A DNA stretch of 64,000 nt from positions 682,001 through 746,000 of the forward strand of contig JAUYQR010000011.1 of assembly GCA_030697175.1 (NCBI GenBank). The letters run 5' to 3'. Below the pieces are notes generated by a model. It made no database searches. It was not told the DNA's origin and was given only the letters and a program-made list of their open reading frames with translations. The translations under genes and the position numbers were made by a program. Numbering within the stretch: position 1 is the first letter of the stretch; every line of letters starts with the position of its first letter. Below are positions 17,316 to 24,684 of the stretch, piece by piece. This stretch comes from Paracoccaceae bacterium (GTDB lineage: Bacteria; Pseudomonadota; Alphaproteobacteria; Rhodobacterales; Rhodobacteraceae).

Positions 17316-17642
17316 TCAGCCCTTGCGGATGCGAAAACGGGTGGCGATGGCGGCATCCACTTCGTAGCGGTGGCCAGCGATCTGGACGGTGCGGCGCAAG
17401 CGGGCGGTACTGTTGGTTTGCGCAAGGCCGGTTTCGTTGCGGTCCGCCGGTCTGTGTACGGTGACACCCTCGCCCACATCGTCGAGGGCATCCTCCATCC
17501 GCTGATCAGTGCGGCCGGGGTGGCTGCGGCCAGCGACCAGCCGCCGGGCTGCGTAACCGGCCAGTGCAAAGGCGCCCAAGCGCAGGGCAAGGGGCAAAAG
17601 CGGGGCAAGCGGCAAGGGCACGGCATCCTCCGGGTTTGACAA
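17316..17642 (-). CDS. Small hypothetical membrane-anchored protein
   Basis: A 108-residue protein with one N-terminal hydrophobic segment (about residues 10-31) and a polar C-terminal part that includes a VQIAGHRYEVDAAIATRFRI block. Not recognised. The TTG at 17642 has only a weak ribosome binding site, so the true start may be internal. It is tightly spaced with the glutathione transferase gene (3 bases), which supports its being real. Confidence 0.55.
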   Translation of the reverse strand: MSNPEDAVPLPLAPLLPLALRLGAFALAGYAARRLVAGRSHPGRTDQRMEDALDDVGEGVTVHRPADRNETGLAQTNSTARLRRTVQIAGHRYEVDAAIATRFRIRKG

Positions 17643-17678
17643 GGGGATGCTAGGGCGAAGGGGCCGCAGTGTAAATGT

Positions 17679-18287
17679 TCACTCTGTTTCGCGGATCAGG
17701 GCGGCAATTGCCTGCGCGCCCGCATCGGGCTGCATGGCAAGCGCCTTGGCTGCCTTCGCCCGCGCCTCGGCCGGTTTGTTCTGGTTCAGCTTCCAGGTGC
17801 CATCAACCGAGGTGATCAGCAGAAGAAACGGTAGGATCATCCGCATCATTCGCGGCAGCGTGCCTTCCGACATCTTATTGGAATACCACGGTCTTTTCGG
17901 CAAAAGCCGGGTTTCATGCACGGCCGACAGCGCATCGACATGGTCTTTCATCAGGCCGATGTCCAGTTCCGACAAGGTGCCGCGAAGGTGTACGGCGACG
18001 TAGTTCCACGTTGGAACCTGGTCCTCCAGCCCGTACCAGTCGGGCGATATGTAGGCATCCGGCCCGGAAACCGCCAAAAGTGCCGGGCCAGGCGCGGCGC
18101 GGGCGATGGGATTGGACCGCGTCAGGTGCAGGTCGGCAGACTGGCCATCCTCGGCAAGCACGAACGGGATATGCGAGGCCAGCGGGCCATCCACGCCATT
18201 CAGCATCAGGATGCCGAACCCGCGCTGGCGTGCGAACGCGAGGTTTTCAGCGCGGCTGGCGGTGCGGAAGGCTGGGTTGGTGTGCAT
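17679..18287 (-). CDS. PaiB-family FMN-binding protein (putative transcriptional regulator)
   Basis: A 202-residue member of the PaiB / FMN-binding split-barrel family. Typical pieces are MHTNPAFR at the start, DGPLASHIPFVL, HLTRSNPIAR, DAYISPDWYG, VPTWNYVAVHLRG, and the late LNQNKPAEARAKAAKAL. The family is named for a Bacillus repressor of sporulation and protease genes, but most members are uncharacterised FMN-binding proteins. The ATG at 18287 gives the standard N-terminus. Confidence 0.88.
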   Translation of the reverse strand: MHTNPAFRTASRAENLAFARQRGFGILMLNGVDGPLASHIPFVLAEDGQSADLHLTRSNPIARAAPGPALLAVSGPDAYISPDWYGLEDQVPTWNYVAVHLRGTLSELDIGLMKDHVDALSAVHETRLLPKRPWYSNKMSEGTLPRMMRMILPFLLLITSVDGTWKLNQNKPAEARAKAAKALAMQPDAGAQAIAALIRETE

Positions 18288-18304
18288 GGCGGCCTGTGGT
18301 GATT

Positions 18305-18338
18305 GAAAAAGGCCGCCCAAGGTTTCCCACGGGCGGCC
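18305..18338 (-). terminator. rpmJ terminator
   Basis: An 8-bp stem (GGCCGCCC / GGGCGGCC, 12-base loop) is followed on the minus strand by five T. It stands 27 bases past the rpmJ stop. Confidence 0.85.
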
Positions 18339-18364
18339 CCTTAGTCTGGTCGCTGCTGGAAGCC

Positions 18365-18490
18365 TCAGCCCTGACGGGCCTTGTAGCGCTTCTGCGTCTT
18401 GTTGATCACATAGACGCGGCCTTTGCGGCGCACGACCTGGCAATCGCGATGACGCGTCTTCAGCGAGCGGAGCGAGTTCGCAACCTTCAT
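18365..18490 (-). CDS. rpmJ: 50S ribosomal protein L36, zinc-independent form
   Basis: A 41-residue protein of the large ribosomal subunit ([20 protein letters not shown] at the start, ending KRYKARQG). It keeps only one Cys of the four-residue zinc site, which marks it as the C-minus type (YkgO-like) common in alphaproteobacteria. An AGGAG ribosome binding site is present. It is flanked by tRNA-Val upstream and a terminator downstream. It is too short for most ORF callers. Confidence 0.95.
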   Translation of the reverse strand: MKVANSLRSLKTRHRDCQVVRRKGRVYVINKTQKRYKARQG

Positions 18491-18525
18491 GAGGCTTCTC
18501 CTGTTCGCGGCGCGTCTGCGCCGAT

Positions 18526-18551
18526 TGAAAACAACGTGCCCCTTGCGGGGC
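18526..18551 (-). terminator. Short hairpin after tRNA-Val
   Basis: GCCCC-GCAA-GGGGC on the minus strand is followed by a T-rich run (ACGTTGTTTTC). It may end the tRNA transcript, or be read through into rpmJ. Confidence 0.5.
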
Positions 18552-18557
18552 GGTGAA

Positions 18558-18632
18558 TGGTGGGCGGTACTGGGATCGAACCAGTGGCCACTACGATGTC
18601 AACGTAGTGCTCTACCGCTGAGCTAACCGCCC
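18558..18632 (-). tRNA. tRNA-Val (GAC)
   Basis: A 75-base cloverleaf with encoded CCA: acceptor GGGCGGT / ACCGCCC, D-arm GCTCAGCGGTAGAGC, anticodon stem CTACG / CGTAG with loop TTGACAT (anticodon GAC, valine), and T-arm ACTGG-TTCGATC-CCAGT. Confidence 0.97.
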
Positions 18633-18696
18633 ACATGACCGATGCTTCCCCGCCCAAACGAAAAGGACGCGGGCGGAACCGCGTCGTTCGGCTGGG

Positions 18697-18725
18697 TCTA
18701 TACTGAACCGCGCCGGGGGCCGCAA
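18697..18725 (-). promoter_or_regulatory. Predicted promoter of tRNA-Val
   Basis: On the minus strand TTGCGG and TATAGA are separated by 17 bases and would start transcription about 57 bases before the tRNA. Confidence 0.5.
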
Positions 18726-18786
18726 GAGGTTTTGGCTTTTGCGACAAACCCGCTATATCTGATGGACAGTCCGGAGGTTACCCGCC

Positions 18787-19644
18787 TTGTCAGAGGCCTT
18801 TGAATTGCGCCGCCCGGCGCGCCAGACCACGCCAGTGATCTTTTCGTCGCCACACTCCGGGCGCGATTATTCGGCCGATTTCCTCAGGAACGCGCTGTTG
18901 GACCGGCTTTCGATCCGATCTTCCGAGGATGCCTTCGTCGATCGGCTGTTCGACATGGCGCCCGACCTTGGCGCGCCCTTGCTTTTGGCGCGAGTCCCGC
19001 GCGCTTTCATCGACCTCAACCGCGCGTCCGACGAGCTTGACCCTGCGGTGATCGACGGCATCGCGCGCCCGCCCCACAACCCGCGGATCTCCTCCGGCCT
19101 GGGGGTGATTCCCCGCGTGGTGGCTGGTGGCCGGGCGATCTATCGCGGCAAGCTGTCGTTGACCGAGGCCGAGTCGCGGATCACCCGTTTCTGGCACCCC
19201 TACCATCACATGCTGAAGACAATGGTCGACGAGTCGCTGATCGGATTCGGTCAGGCGGTGCTGATCGACTGCCATTCCATGCCGCACGAGGCGATCGAAG
19301 CACATGCTCGACCGGGCCAGCCAAGGCCCGAGGTGGTGCTTGGCGACCGGTTCGGCGCTGCAGCAGGGCGCGACGTTATGGAACAGGTCGAGGCGGCTTT
19401 TGCCGGGGCCGGCTTTCGCGTGGTGCGCAATGCACCCTTTGCCGGGGCCTATATCGCCCAGGCTTATGGGCGCCCGTCACGCGGCTGCCATGTCATTCAG
19501 GTCGAAATCGACCGCGCGCTTTACATGGATGAGGCGCGGGTGATTCCCGCCCCCGGATTTGAGGCGTTCCGCGCAGTAATGGCCGGCGTGGTTGCCGAAC
19601 TTGCGGGCATCGGACGGCAGGGCTTGCCGCTGGCGGCCGAATAG
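18787..19644 (+). CDS. N-formylglutamate amidohydrolase family protein
   Basis: A 285-residue metal-dependent amidohydrolase that in histidine breakdown releases formate from N-formylglutamate. Family motifs: FSSPHSGRDY, SSEDAFVDRLF, ARVPRAFIDLNR, IDCHSMPHE and the VQVEIDRALYMDE-like end. The start is TTG at 18787 with GGAGG 11 bases upstream. No other hut genes are in the window, so the substrate may be another formyl-amino acid. It converges on dinB with no space between the two stop codons. Confidence 0.88.
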   Translation: MSEAFELRRPARQTTPVIFSSPHSGRDYSADFLRNALLDRLSIRSSEDAFVDRLFDMAPDLGAPLLLARVPRAFIDLNRASDELDPAVIDGIARPPHNPRISSGLGVIPRVVAGGRAIYRGKLSLTEAESRITRFWHPYHHMLKTMVDESLIGFGQAVLIDCHSMPHEAIEAHARPGQPRPEVVLGDRFGAAAGRDVMEQVEAAFAGAGFRVVRNAPFAGAYIAQAYGRPSRGCHVIQVEIDRALYMDEARVIPAPGFEAFRAVMAGVVAELAGIGRQGLPLAAE

Positions 19645-20910
19645 CTAGCGCAGCGCGCGGCCGCGGATGATCGCCTCCGTGCCGAATCGGGCGCGGATCA
19701 CGTCGGTCGCCCGTTCCGCAGCGGCCCGCTTGCGCGCGTCGGGGTCCAGAAGATCGCCGGAAAGGTCAGCCAGCGCTTCAGGCGCCAAGTCTGAGATGCC
19801 GACGCCAATCAGGCGGAATGGACCGTTGGTTCCAGCATGATCGAACAGGTCGCGCGCGGCGCGGTAGATGCGGTCGGTCAACTGGGTGGGGTCGCTCAGG
19901 CTGTGGCGGCGGGTGACAAGCTGGAAATCGCCCTTCTTCAGTTTCAGCGTCACGGTGCGGCCCGCCAGAGCCTTGGCTTTGGCGCGGTCGGCCACCTGTT
20001 CCGCCAACCGCCAGATGTGGCCATCCAGAAGCTCCGGGTCCGAGGTGTCTTCGAAAAAGGTCGTCTCCTTGGAAATCGACTTCAACCGTTCGTCACGGGT
20101 TACACGCCGCGTATCCTGCCCGCGTGCCAGATGGAACAGCCGGTCACCCATGCTGCCAAAGCGGGCGATCAGATCGGCCCGGTCCCAGCGCAACAGATCG
20201 GCAATGGTGCGGATACCGGCCACTTCTAGCGCGGCCTGCGTTGCGGTGCCGACGCCCCAGATGATCCGTACCGGCTTTGGCCTCAGGAACGCCTCTGTCT
20301 CTGCCTTGCCGATCACCGAAAATCCGCGCGGCTTGTCGAGGTCGGAGGCGATCTTGGCCAGATACTTGTTATGCGACAGGCCGATCGATCCGGTCAGGCC
20401 AAGCTCCGTCTCCATCTGTCGTGTCAGCCCGGCCAGCAGGACCGCAGGGGCGGCACCATGCAGCTTTTGAGTGCCCGTCAGATCAAGAAACGCCTCGTCA
20501 AGCGAAAGCGGTTCGATTGCCGGAGTCAGGCGCTCCATCATCGCGCGAATGGCGCGGCTGGCTTCCACATAGGCTGCAAAGCGGGGCTTGACGACGACGG
20601 CTTCGGGACACAGCTTCAACGCCTGAAACATCGGCATTGCAGACCGCACCCCCTTGATGCGGGCAAGATAACAGCAGGTCGAGACGACACCGCGCGTGCC
20701 GCCACCCACAATGACGGGATGATCACGAAGGTCTGGATTGTCGCGCTTTTCGACACTGGCATAGAACGCGTCGCAATCCATGTGCGCGATCGACAGGCTG
20801 TCGAGTTCGGAGTGAACGATCAGGCGCGGAGACCGGCAGGATGGACAGCGCAGACCACCCGGCGTGCCGGTCTCGAACAAGCTAAGACAGTCGCGGCAAA
20901 GTCCGGGCAT
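19645..20910 (-). CDS. dinB: DNA polymerase IV with N-terminal zinc ribbon
   Basis: A 421-residue Y-family translesion polymerase. Palm motifs AHMDCDAFYASVEK and LSLDEAFLDLTG carry the catalytic acids, then helix-hairpin-helix (IIWGVGTATQAALEVAGI) and little-finger regions follow. Before the palm is an extra about 40 residues with CRDC and CPSC, a likely four-cysteine zinc ribbon. The ATG at 20910 keeps the first cysteine pair. It lies 51 bases after the outer-membrane barrel gene. Confidence 0.92.
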   Translation of the reverse strand: MPGLCRDCLSLFETGTPGGLRCPSCRSPRLIVHSELDSLSIAHMDCDAFYASVEKRDNPDLRDHPVIVGGGTRGVVSTCCYLARIKGVRSAMPMFQALKLCPEAVVVKPRFAAYVEASRAIRAMMERLTPAIEPLSLDEAFLDLTGTQKLHGAAPAVLLAGLTRQMETELGLTGSIGLSHNKYLAKIASDLDKPRGFSVIGKAETEAFLRPKPVRIIWGVGTATQAALEVAGIRTIADLLRWDRADLIARFGSMGDRLFHLARGQDTRRVTRDERLKSISKETTFFEDTSDPELLDGHIWRLAEQVADRAKAKALAGRTVTLKLKKGDFQLVTRRHSLSDPTQLTDRIYRAARDLFDHAGTNGPFRLIGVGISDLAPEALADLSGDLLDPDARKRAAAERATDVIRARFGTEAIIRGRALR

Positions 20911-20961
20911 GGGCGAAGTATAGGTGCGCCGCGCCAGCCCGCAACGAAATAGCCACACCCG

Positions 20962-22305
20962 TCAGGGCAGAAAGTCGAAATCCCGGCTGATCTCCACGAA
21001 CACCGATGGCGATCTTGCCCGGCCATCCAGGTCGTCGCGAATGATGTAGCGCACTCCGCTCTCCAACCCCCAGTCGGCGGTGAGGGAATAGTTGTAGGTA
21101 GCTCCGAACTCGGCTTGTTCGACCCGCTCCGACGGTGCGTCGGAAATCTCATACGAAACATCGAGGCCGATCGAAGACAGCGCGTTCACATCCATCGACC
21201 AGTCCACTGCCGCGACAGAGCTGGTGACAACCTCATCCGCGCCATCGTCATAGCTGACACTGCGTTCGGCACGCACGTCCATCTCTCCGCTGGGCAATTG
21301 CTGTGTCCAGACAATTGCTCCGATAACATCAGTGCCGGCTGCTTCGGTCCGGGTGGCCCCGATGCGCGCCGACAGCGAACCCGCCGGCAGGGCAAGTTCG
21401 CGACCGATGGCCAAGGTTGTGCGCACATCTTCGTCCGCTGTCCGGGAGACAACGACTTCGCCGTTCAGCGTGCCGTTCGTCATGCCATAGACAAAGCCAA
21501 GCCTGCCTACCGGACCGCTGGTCGTGTCGACCAAACCGAATTCTTCGGTGTCAATTTCCGTGTAACCAAGCGATGCCGCCAGAGTCAGCCTTTCAGACAG
21601 GACATAATCCAGTCCGGCCGATGCTGTGGCCGTATCGGTGACAGTCTGGGCGGCGTTGTCCTCCTCGCTGTGCGAATAGGCAAGGCCAAGCCTTCCGGTG
21701 ACCAATTCGGAAAAGCGCAAGATCACGTCGCCGTTGGCACGCGCAGTCCTGGTGTCCACAAGATCAGGATCCACGGTGTCTTCGTAGTTCGCTTCGTCAT
21801 AAGACGCCCCGACGACGAAACCGACCGAAGCCGTGCGTCCGGTTTCCAGACGGAAGGACGCTCCCGAGTCAGTCAGTGTGCCAATCCGTTCGTCAGCACT
21901 CAGGGATGAATCGAATGCATCGACATCGTCGCTGCGATAGCGCGCGCTGATTTCCAGTGCAGCGCTGGCGACCTCGCGCGTGAAACCGAAGGAAAGGTCG
22001 GGGCTGCCGATGTCAGCCTCGACCCCGTCAGTATCGAACGAGTTCTCGATTAGCAAAGCGCTTGAGGCGTTGAACGTCAGCCGGCTTATCTCTGTCGCGC
22101 TGACCAGCCCAAAGCTGAGCCGCGTCGTGCTGATCGTTTCCGACCCTTCGGACGGAACTTCAAGGCCAGTGTTCGTCCCGGTTTCAAGCCGCTGCGAAAG
22201 GCCGATGACCATTTGCAGGCCGCCATCCTGCGCTACCGCAGGAAGCGCAGAGACAGTTGCCACGCCAAGAAGCAGCGCGCCGCGAATGGAGCCGGACCGA
22301 AGCAT
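20962..22305 (-). CDS. Outer-membrane beta-barrel protein, exopolysaccharide-associated
   Basis: A 447-residue protein with a signal peptide (about residues 1-26, ending AVAQ) followed by alternating polar/hydrophobic strands to the C-terminus, typical of a large barrel. No named motif was recognised. The ATG at 22305 is preferred over GTG at 22311 because AAAGGG then has usable spacing. It lies 9 bases after the Wza-like export gene and shares its strand, which points to a role in secretion of the polysaccharide through the outer membrane, comparable to barrels found in PEP-CTERM-type exopolysaccharide loci. Confidence 0.78.
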   Translation of the reverse strand: MLRSGSIRGALLLGVATVSALPAVAQDGGLQMVIGLSQRLETGTNTGLEVPSEGSETISTTRLSFGLVSATEISRLTFNASSALLIENSFDTDGVEADIGSPDLSFGFTREVASAALEISARYRSDDVDAFDSSLSADERIGTLTDSGASFRLETGRTASVGFVVGASYDEANYEDTVDPDLVDTRTARANGDVILRFSELVTGRLGLAYSHSEEDNAAQTVTDTATASAGLDYVLSERLTLAASLGYTEIDTEEFGLVDTTSGPVGRLGFVYGMTNGTLNGEVVVSRTADEDVRTTLAIGRELALPAGSLSARIGATRTEAAGTDVIGAIVWTQQLPSGEMDVRAERSVSYDDGADEVVTSSVAAVDWSMDVNALSSIGLDVSYEISDAPSERVEQAEFGATYNYSLTADWGLESGVRYIIRDDLDGRARSPSVFVEISRDFDFLP

Positions 22306-22314
22306 TGGCACCCT

Positions 22315-22914
22315 TTACTCGAACAGCTTGCGCTGTGGCACGACGATCACGTCGCCGTCCATGAGGCGGGTCGACCCGCCACTGACCGCGCCACGCTCGA
22401 TTGCATCGTAGTTCAGGGTGTAGACCTGTTCGCTGCCGGACCGGTCAACCCGGCGAAGCTGGATGCGCTTTTTCGCGGCAAACGGCGACAGACCGCCGGC
22501 CTGCGCAATCGCTTGCAGGAAGGTTGTGCCGGGCTTCATCTCGACCCGGCCGGGCGTATTGGCTGCGCCAAGCACGAACACGTCAATGGTGCGCGGCGAG
22601 GACGGCGTCCGCTCGGCCAGCGAGTTCATCGTCACGAAGACCGTCGGCGCGGTGGCAAAATTCGGTGCAAGCCGCGCTGCCAGATCCTGCTGGACGGCAG
22701 CCAGACTGCGACCCGCTGCCGGAACCGAACCGACCAGAGGAATGGAGATCTGACCATCGGGCAGCACGATTGCGGTCCGGTTCAGCGTGTTGTCCTCCAA
22801 CACCTCGATCTGCACGGTATCACCGGCGCGCAGGCGATAATCCTGCGCCATGCCTTGCACTGCCATGAACGGCAATGCGACCAGAATTGCGGCCAAAGCC
22901 CAAATAACTTTCAT
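22315..22914 (-). CDS. Polysaccharide export protein (Wza/GumB-like)
   Basis: A 199-residue periplasmic/outer-membrane export protein. A signal peptide (about 24 residues, ending GMAQ) is followed by a Poly_export domain (DYRLRAGDTVQIEVLED, LPDGQISIPLVGSVPAAGRS) and an SLBB domain (VFVLGAANTPGRVEMKPGTTFLQAIAQAGGL). No lipobox is visible, so it is shorter and simpler than enterobacterial Wza. The ATG at 22914 is supported by GGGGAG ten bases upstream. Confidence 0.9.
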   Translation of the reverse strand: MKVIWALAAILVALPFMAVQGMAQDYRLRAGDTVQIEVLEDNTLNRTAIVLPDGQISIPLVGSVPAAGRSLAAVQQDLAARLAPNFATAPTVFVTMNSLAERTPSSPRTIDVFVLGAANTPGRVEMKPGTTFLQAIAQAGGLSPFAAKKRIQLRRVDRSGSEQVYTLNYDAIERGAVSGGSTRLMDGDVIVVPQRKLFE

Positions 22915-23092
22915 TTTCACCAATCTCCCCTTCCGTCACGGCATGACGCCGGATGGTGGCAACACCCGATGCCACGATATTGAAACGGGACTGCATGGGG
23001 AAGAGGAAACCGATCCCAGATAGCGGAAACCGGGCTGCATTTGTGTGGTAAGCGGCTTGAAGGACACAGATTGGCGCCGCAAAAGCCCGAAA

Positions 23093-24031
23093 TCAGCGCG
23101 CAACACCGGTAAGCTGCGTGTATCGCGCCGCTTGCCACGCGATTTCCTGCATCAGTCGACCGGCCTCTTGGGTCGGTGCATCGGCAAGGCTCCCGTCTGC
23201 CCGATTCAACTGGAACGGCAACCCGGTCGGGTCTTTCTGGTAGAGCACCGCATAATGGACCAGCGCCACAAAATAGTTACCAAGGTCGTTCAAGTGAATC
23301 ATGTCCCGTGTTCCATCGGGTTGCAGCGCGAACAGGTCGTTCCTGTCGCCAATGTTGCCGACGCCACCTTGCGCTTCGACAGCCTCGACCAATGCGGCCA
23401 GCGCCTGACCGGCAGGAACCACATGGATCAGCGCCCCCTCGGGGAGCTCGGCGAGCGCGGGGCGCAGGATTCCTGCGTCCCAGTAGTGGGCAAAGTCGGT
23501 TTCCAGCCGGGTCACCCAGCCCGCCGGATCGTCCAGCGGATGCCAGGTCTCATACAGGTAAAGCCGCACGTCGGGGCGCGCCTTCAGTGCGGCATTGGCC
23601 CAAAGCGCCAGATATTCCGGGCTGTCAAAGTAGGCAATGGCATCGCGGATCTCGACCATCTCGGTCAGGACAATTGCGTCATAGTCGCCGCTCGCCACGG
23701 CCTCATGGGCGGGGCGGAACCTGTCATGGTCGTTTTCGGCCTCGAAGCCGTTGATCGGCGCGTCGCCCCAATGCGCCTTGAGCGTGGTTCCCCAGCCAAG
23801 TTGGCTGTTGTAGGCATGGCCCTCGTCGGCCAGTTGCGCCAGCATTGCCGGCATGTCGCGATTCACCAGGCTGTGGCCAATGTGAAAAACCGATAGCGGG
23901 CCTTGCGGCGCTGGCAAAGGGGTTGCGTAAAGCCTTGCCATGTCCGCGTCGTCGGGGACCTGCGAATGAAAGAAAGCTGCGGCGGGGATTGATATTAACA
24001 CCACGGCAATCGCGAAAAGCGCGCGTTTCAA
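23093..24031 (-). CDS. Secreted SGNH-like hydrolase of the PKS-NRPS operon
   Basis: A 312-residue protein with a signal peptide or membrane anchor (residues 1-20). FHIGHSLVN (Gly52-His53-Ser54-Leu55) fits SGNH block I with His in place of the usual Asp, and DMIHLND carries the Asp-x-x-His of block V. It could be an esterase or acyl transferase acting outside the cytoplasm. The TTG start overlaps the stop of the phosphopantetheinyl transferase (TTGA), so it is made from the same message. Its target could be the natural product or the polysaccharide. Confidence 0.75.
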   Translation of the reverse strand: MKRALFAIAVVLISIPAAAFFHSQVPDDADMARLYATPLPAPQGPLSVFHIGHSLVNRDMPAMLAQLADEGHAYNSQLGWGTTLKAHWGDAPINGFEAENDHDRFRPAHEAVASGDYDAIVLTEMVEIRDAIAYFDSPEYLALWANAALKARPDVRLYLYETWHPLDDPAGWVTRLETDFAHYWDAGILRPALAELPEGALIHVVPAGQALAALVEAVEAQGGVGNIGDRNDLFALQPDGTRDMIHLNDLGNYFVALVHYAVLYQKDPTGLPFQLNRADGSLADAPTQEAGRLMQEIAWQAARYTQLTGVAR

Positions 24032-24684
24032 AGCGCAACACCCGTCAGGACCAGGCCCTGCGCAAGGCCGATGCGGCCATGCATCTCGTGGCCGGTGCCA
24101 AGCCCCGCCACAGGATGGCAGAACCGCGCGGTGAAGCTGTCACCATTCAACCGTATCGCCAGCGTGCCAAAGCCGAACAGGCTTGCGGTGATCGGAAACT
24201 GCGCCTTGTAGGCAGCTTCCTTTGCCGCAAAGACATGGCGGACGTAGCGCCCCCGATCCACCTCGGGCAGCGTTGCCAGATCTTCCGGCGTGCAGATCAC
24301 CGGCCAAAGCTCACTTTCCAGCGCGGTGTCTTCCTCGATGTCGACCCCAAGCGGTGCACCCATTCGCAGCACGGCCACCGCGAGTGTCTTGTTGTGCGCG
24401 ATAGACCCGCCAATGCCGGGCGGCCAGATCGGTGCCCGGTCAGGATCGGTGGCAATCGCCGCAGGCGGTTGGCCCAGCATGCCCAGCGCGCGGCGGGCGG
24501 CGGCCCGGCCGGCGGCAAACTCTGCAACCCGGGCCGGCACCGACCCGGCGATCTGGCGCGCCTCGCCGGGCCAGAGGCTGGCCTCCCGCCCCGGCACTAT
24601 CGGTTCGACCGCAACGGCAACGTCCGCCGGAAACAGCGTTGCCAGCGTCCGTTCGACCTCGGCGGCGCGCAGGGCGGCGGTCAT
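24028..24684 (-). CDS. 4'-Phosphopantetheinyl transferase (EntD type)
   Basis: A 218-residue enzyme that moves phosphopantetheine from CoA to the serine of carrier proteins. The two diagnostic motifs are GVDIEED (residues 113-119) and FAAKEAAYK (152-160), plus the N-terminal GRAAARRALG and GSIAHNK motifs of the EntD/Sfp superfamily. It overlaps the stop of the NRPS gene by 4 bases (ATGA). It is expected to activate the PCP at Ser1431 of the NRPS and the ACP at Ser1773 of the PKS. Confidence 0.93.
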   Translation of the reverse strand: MTAALRAAEVERTLATLFPADVAVAVEPIVPGREASLWPGEARQIAGSVPARVAEFAAGRAAARRALGMLGQPPAAIATDPDRAPIWPPGIGGSIAHNKTLAVAVLRMGAPLGVDIEEDTALESELWPVICTPEDLATLPEVDRGRYVRHVFAAKEAAYKAQFPITASLFGFGTLAIRLNGDSFTARFCHPVAGLGTGHEMHGRIGLAQGLVLTGVAL

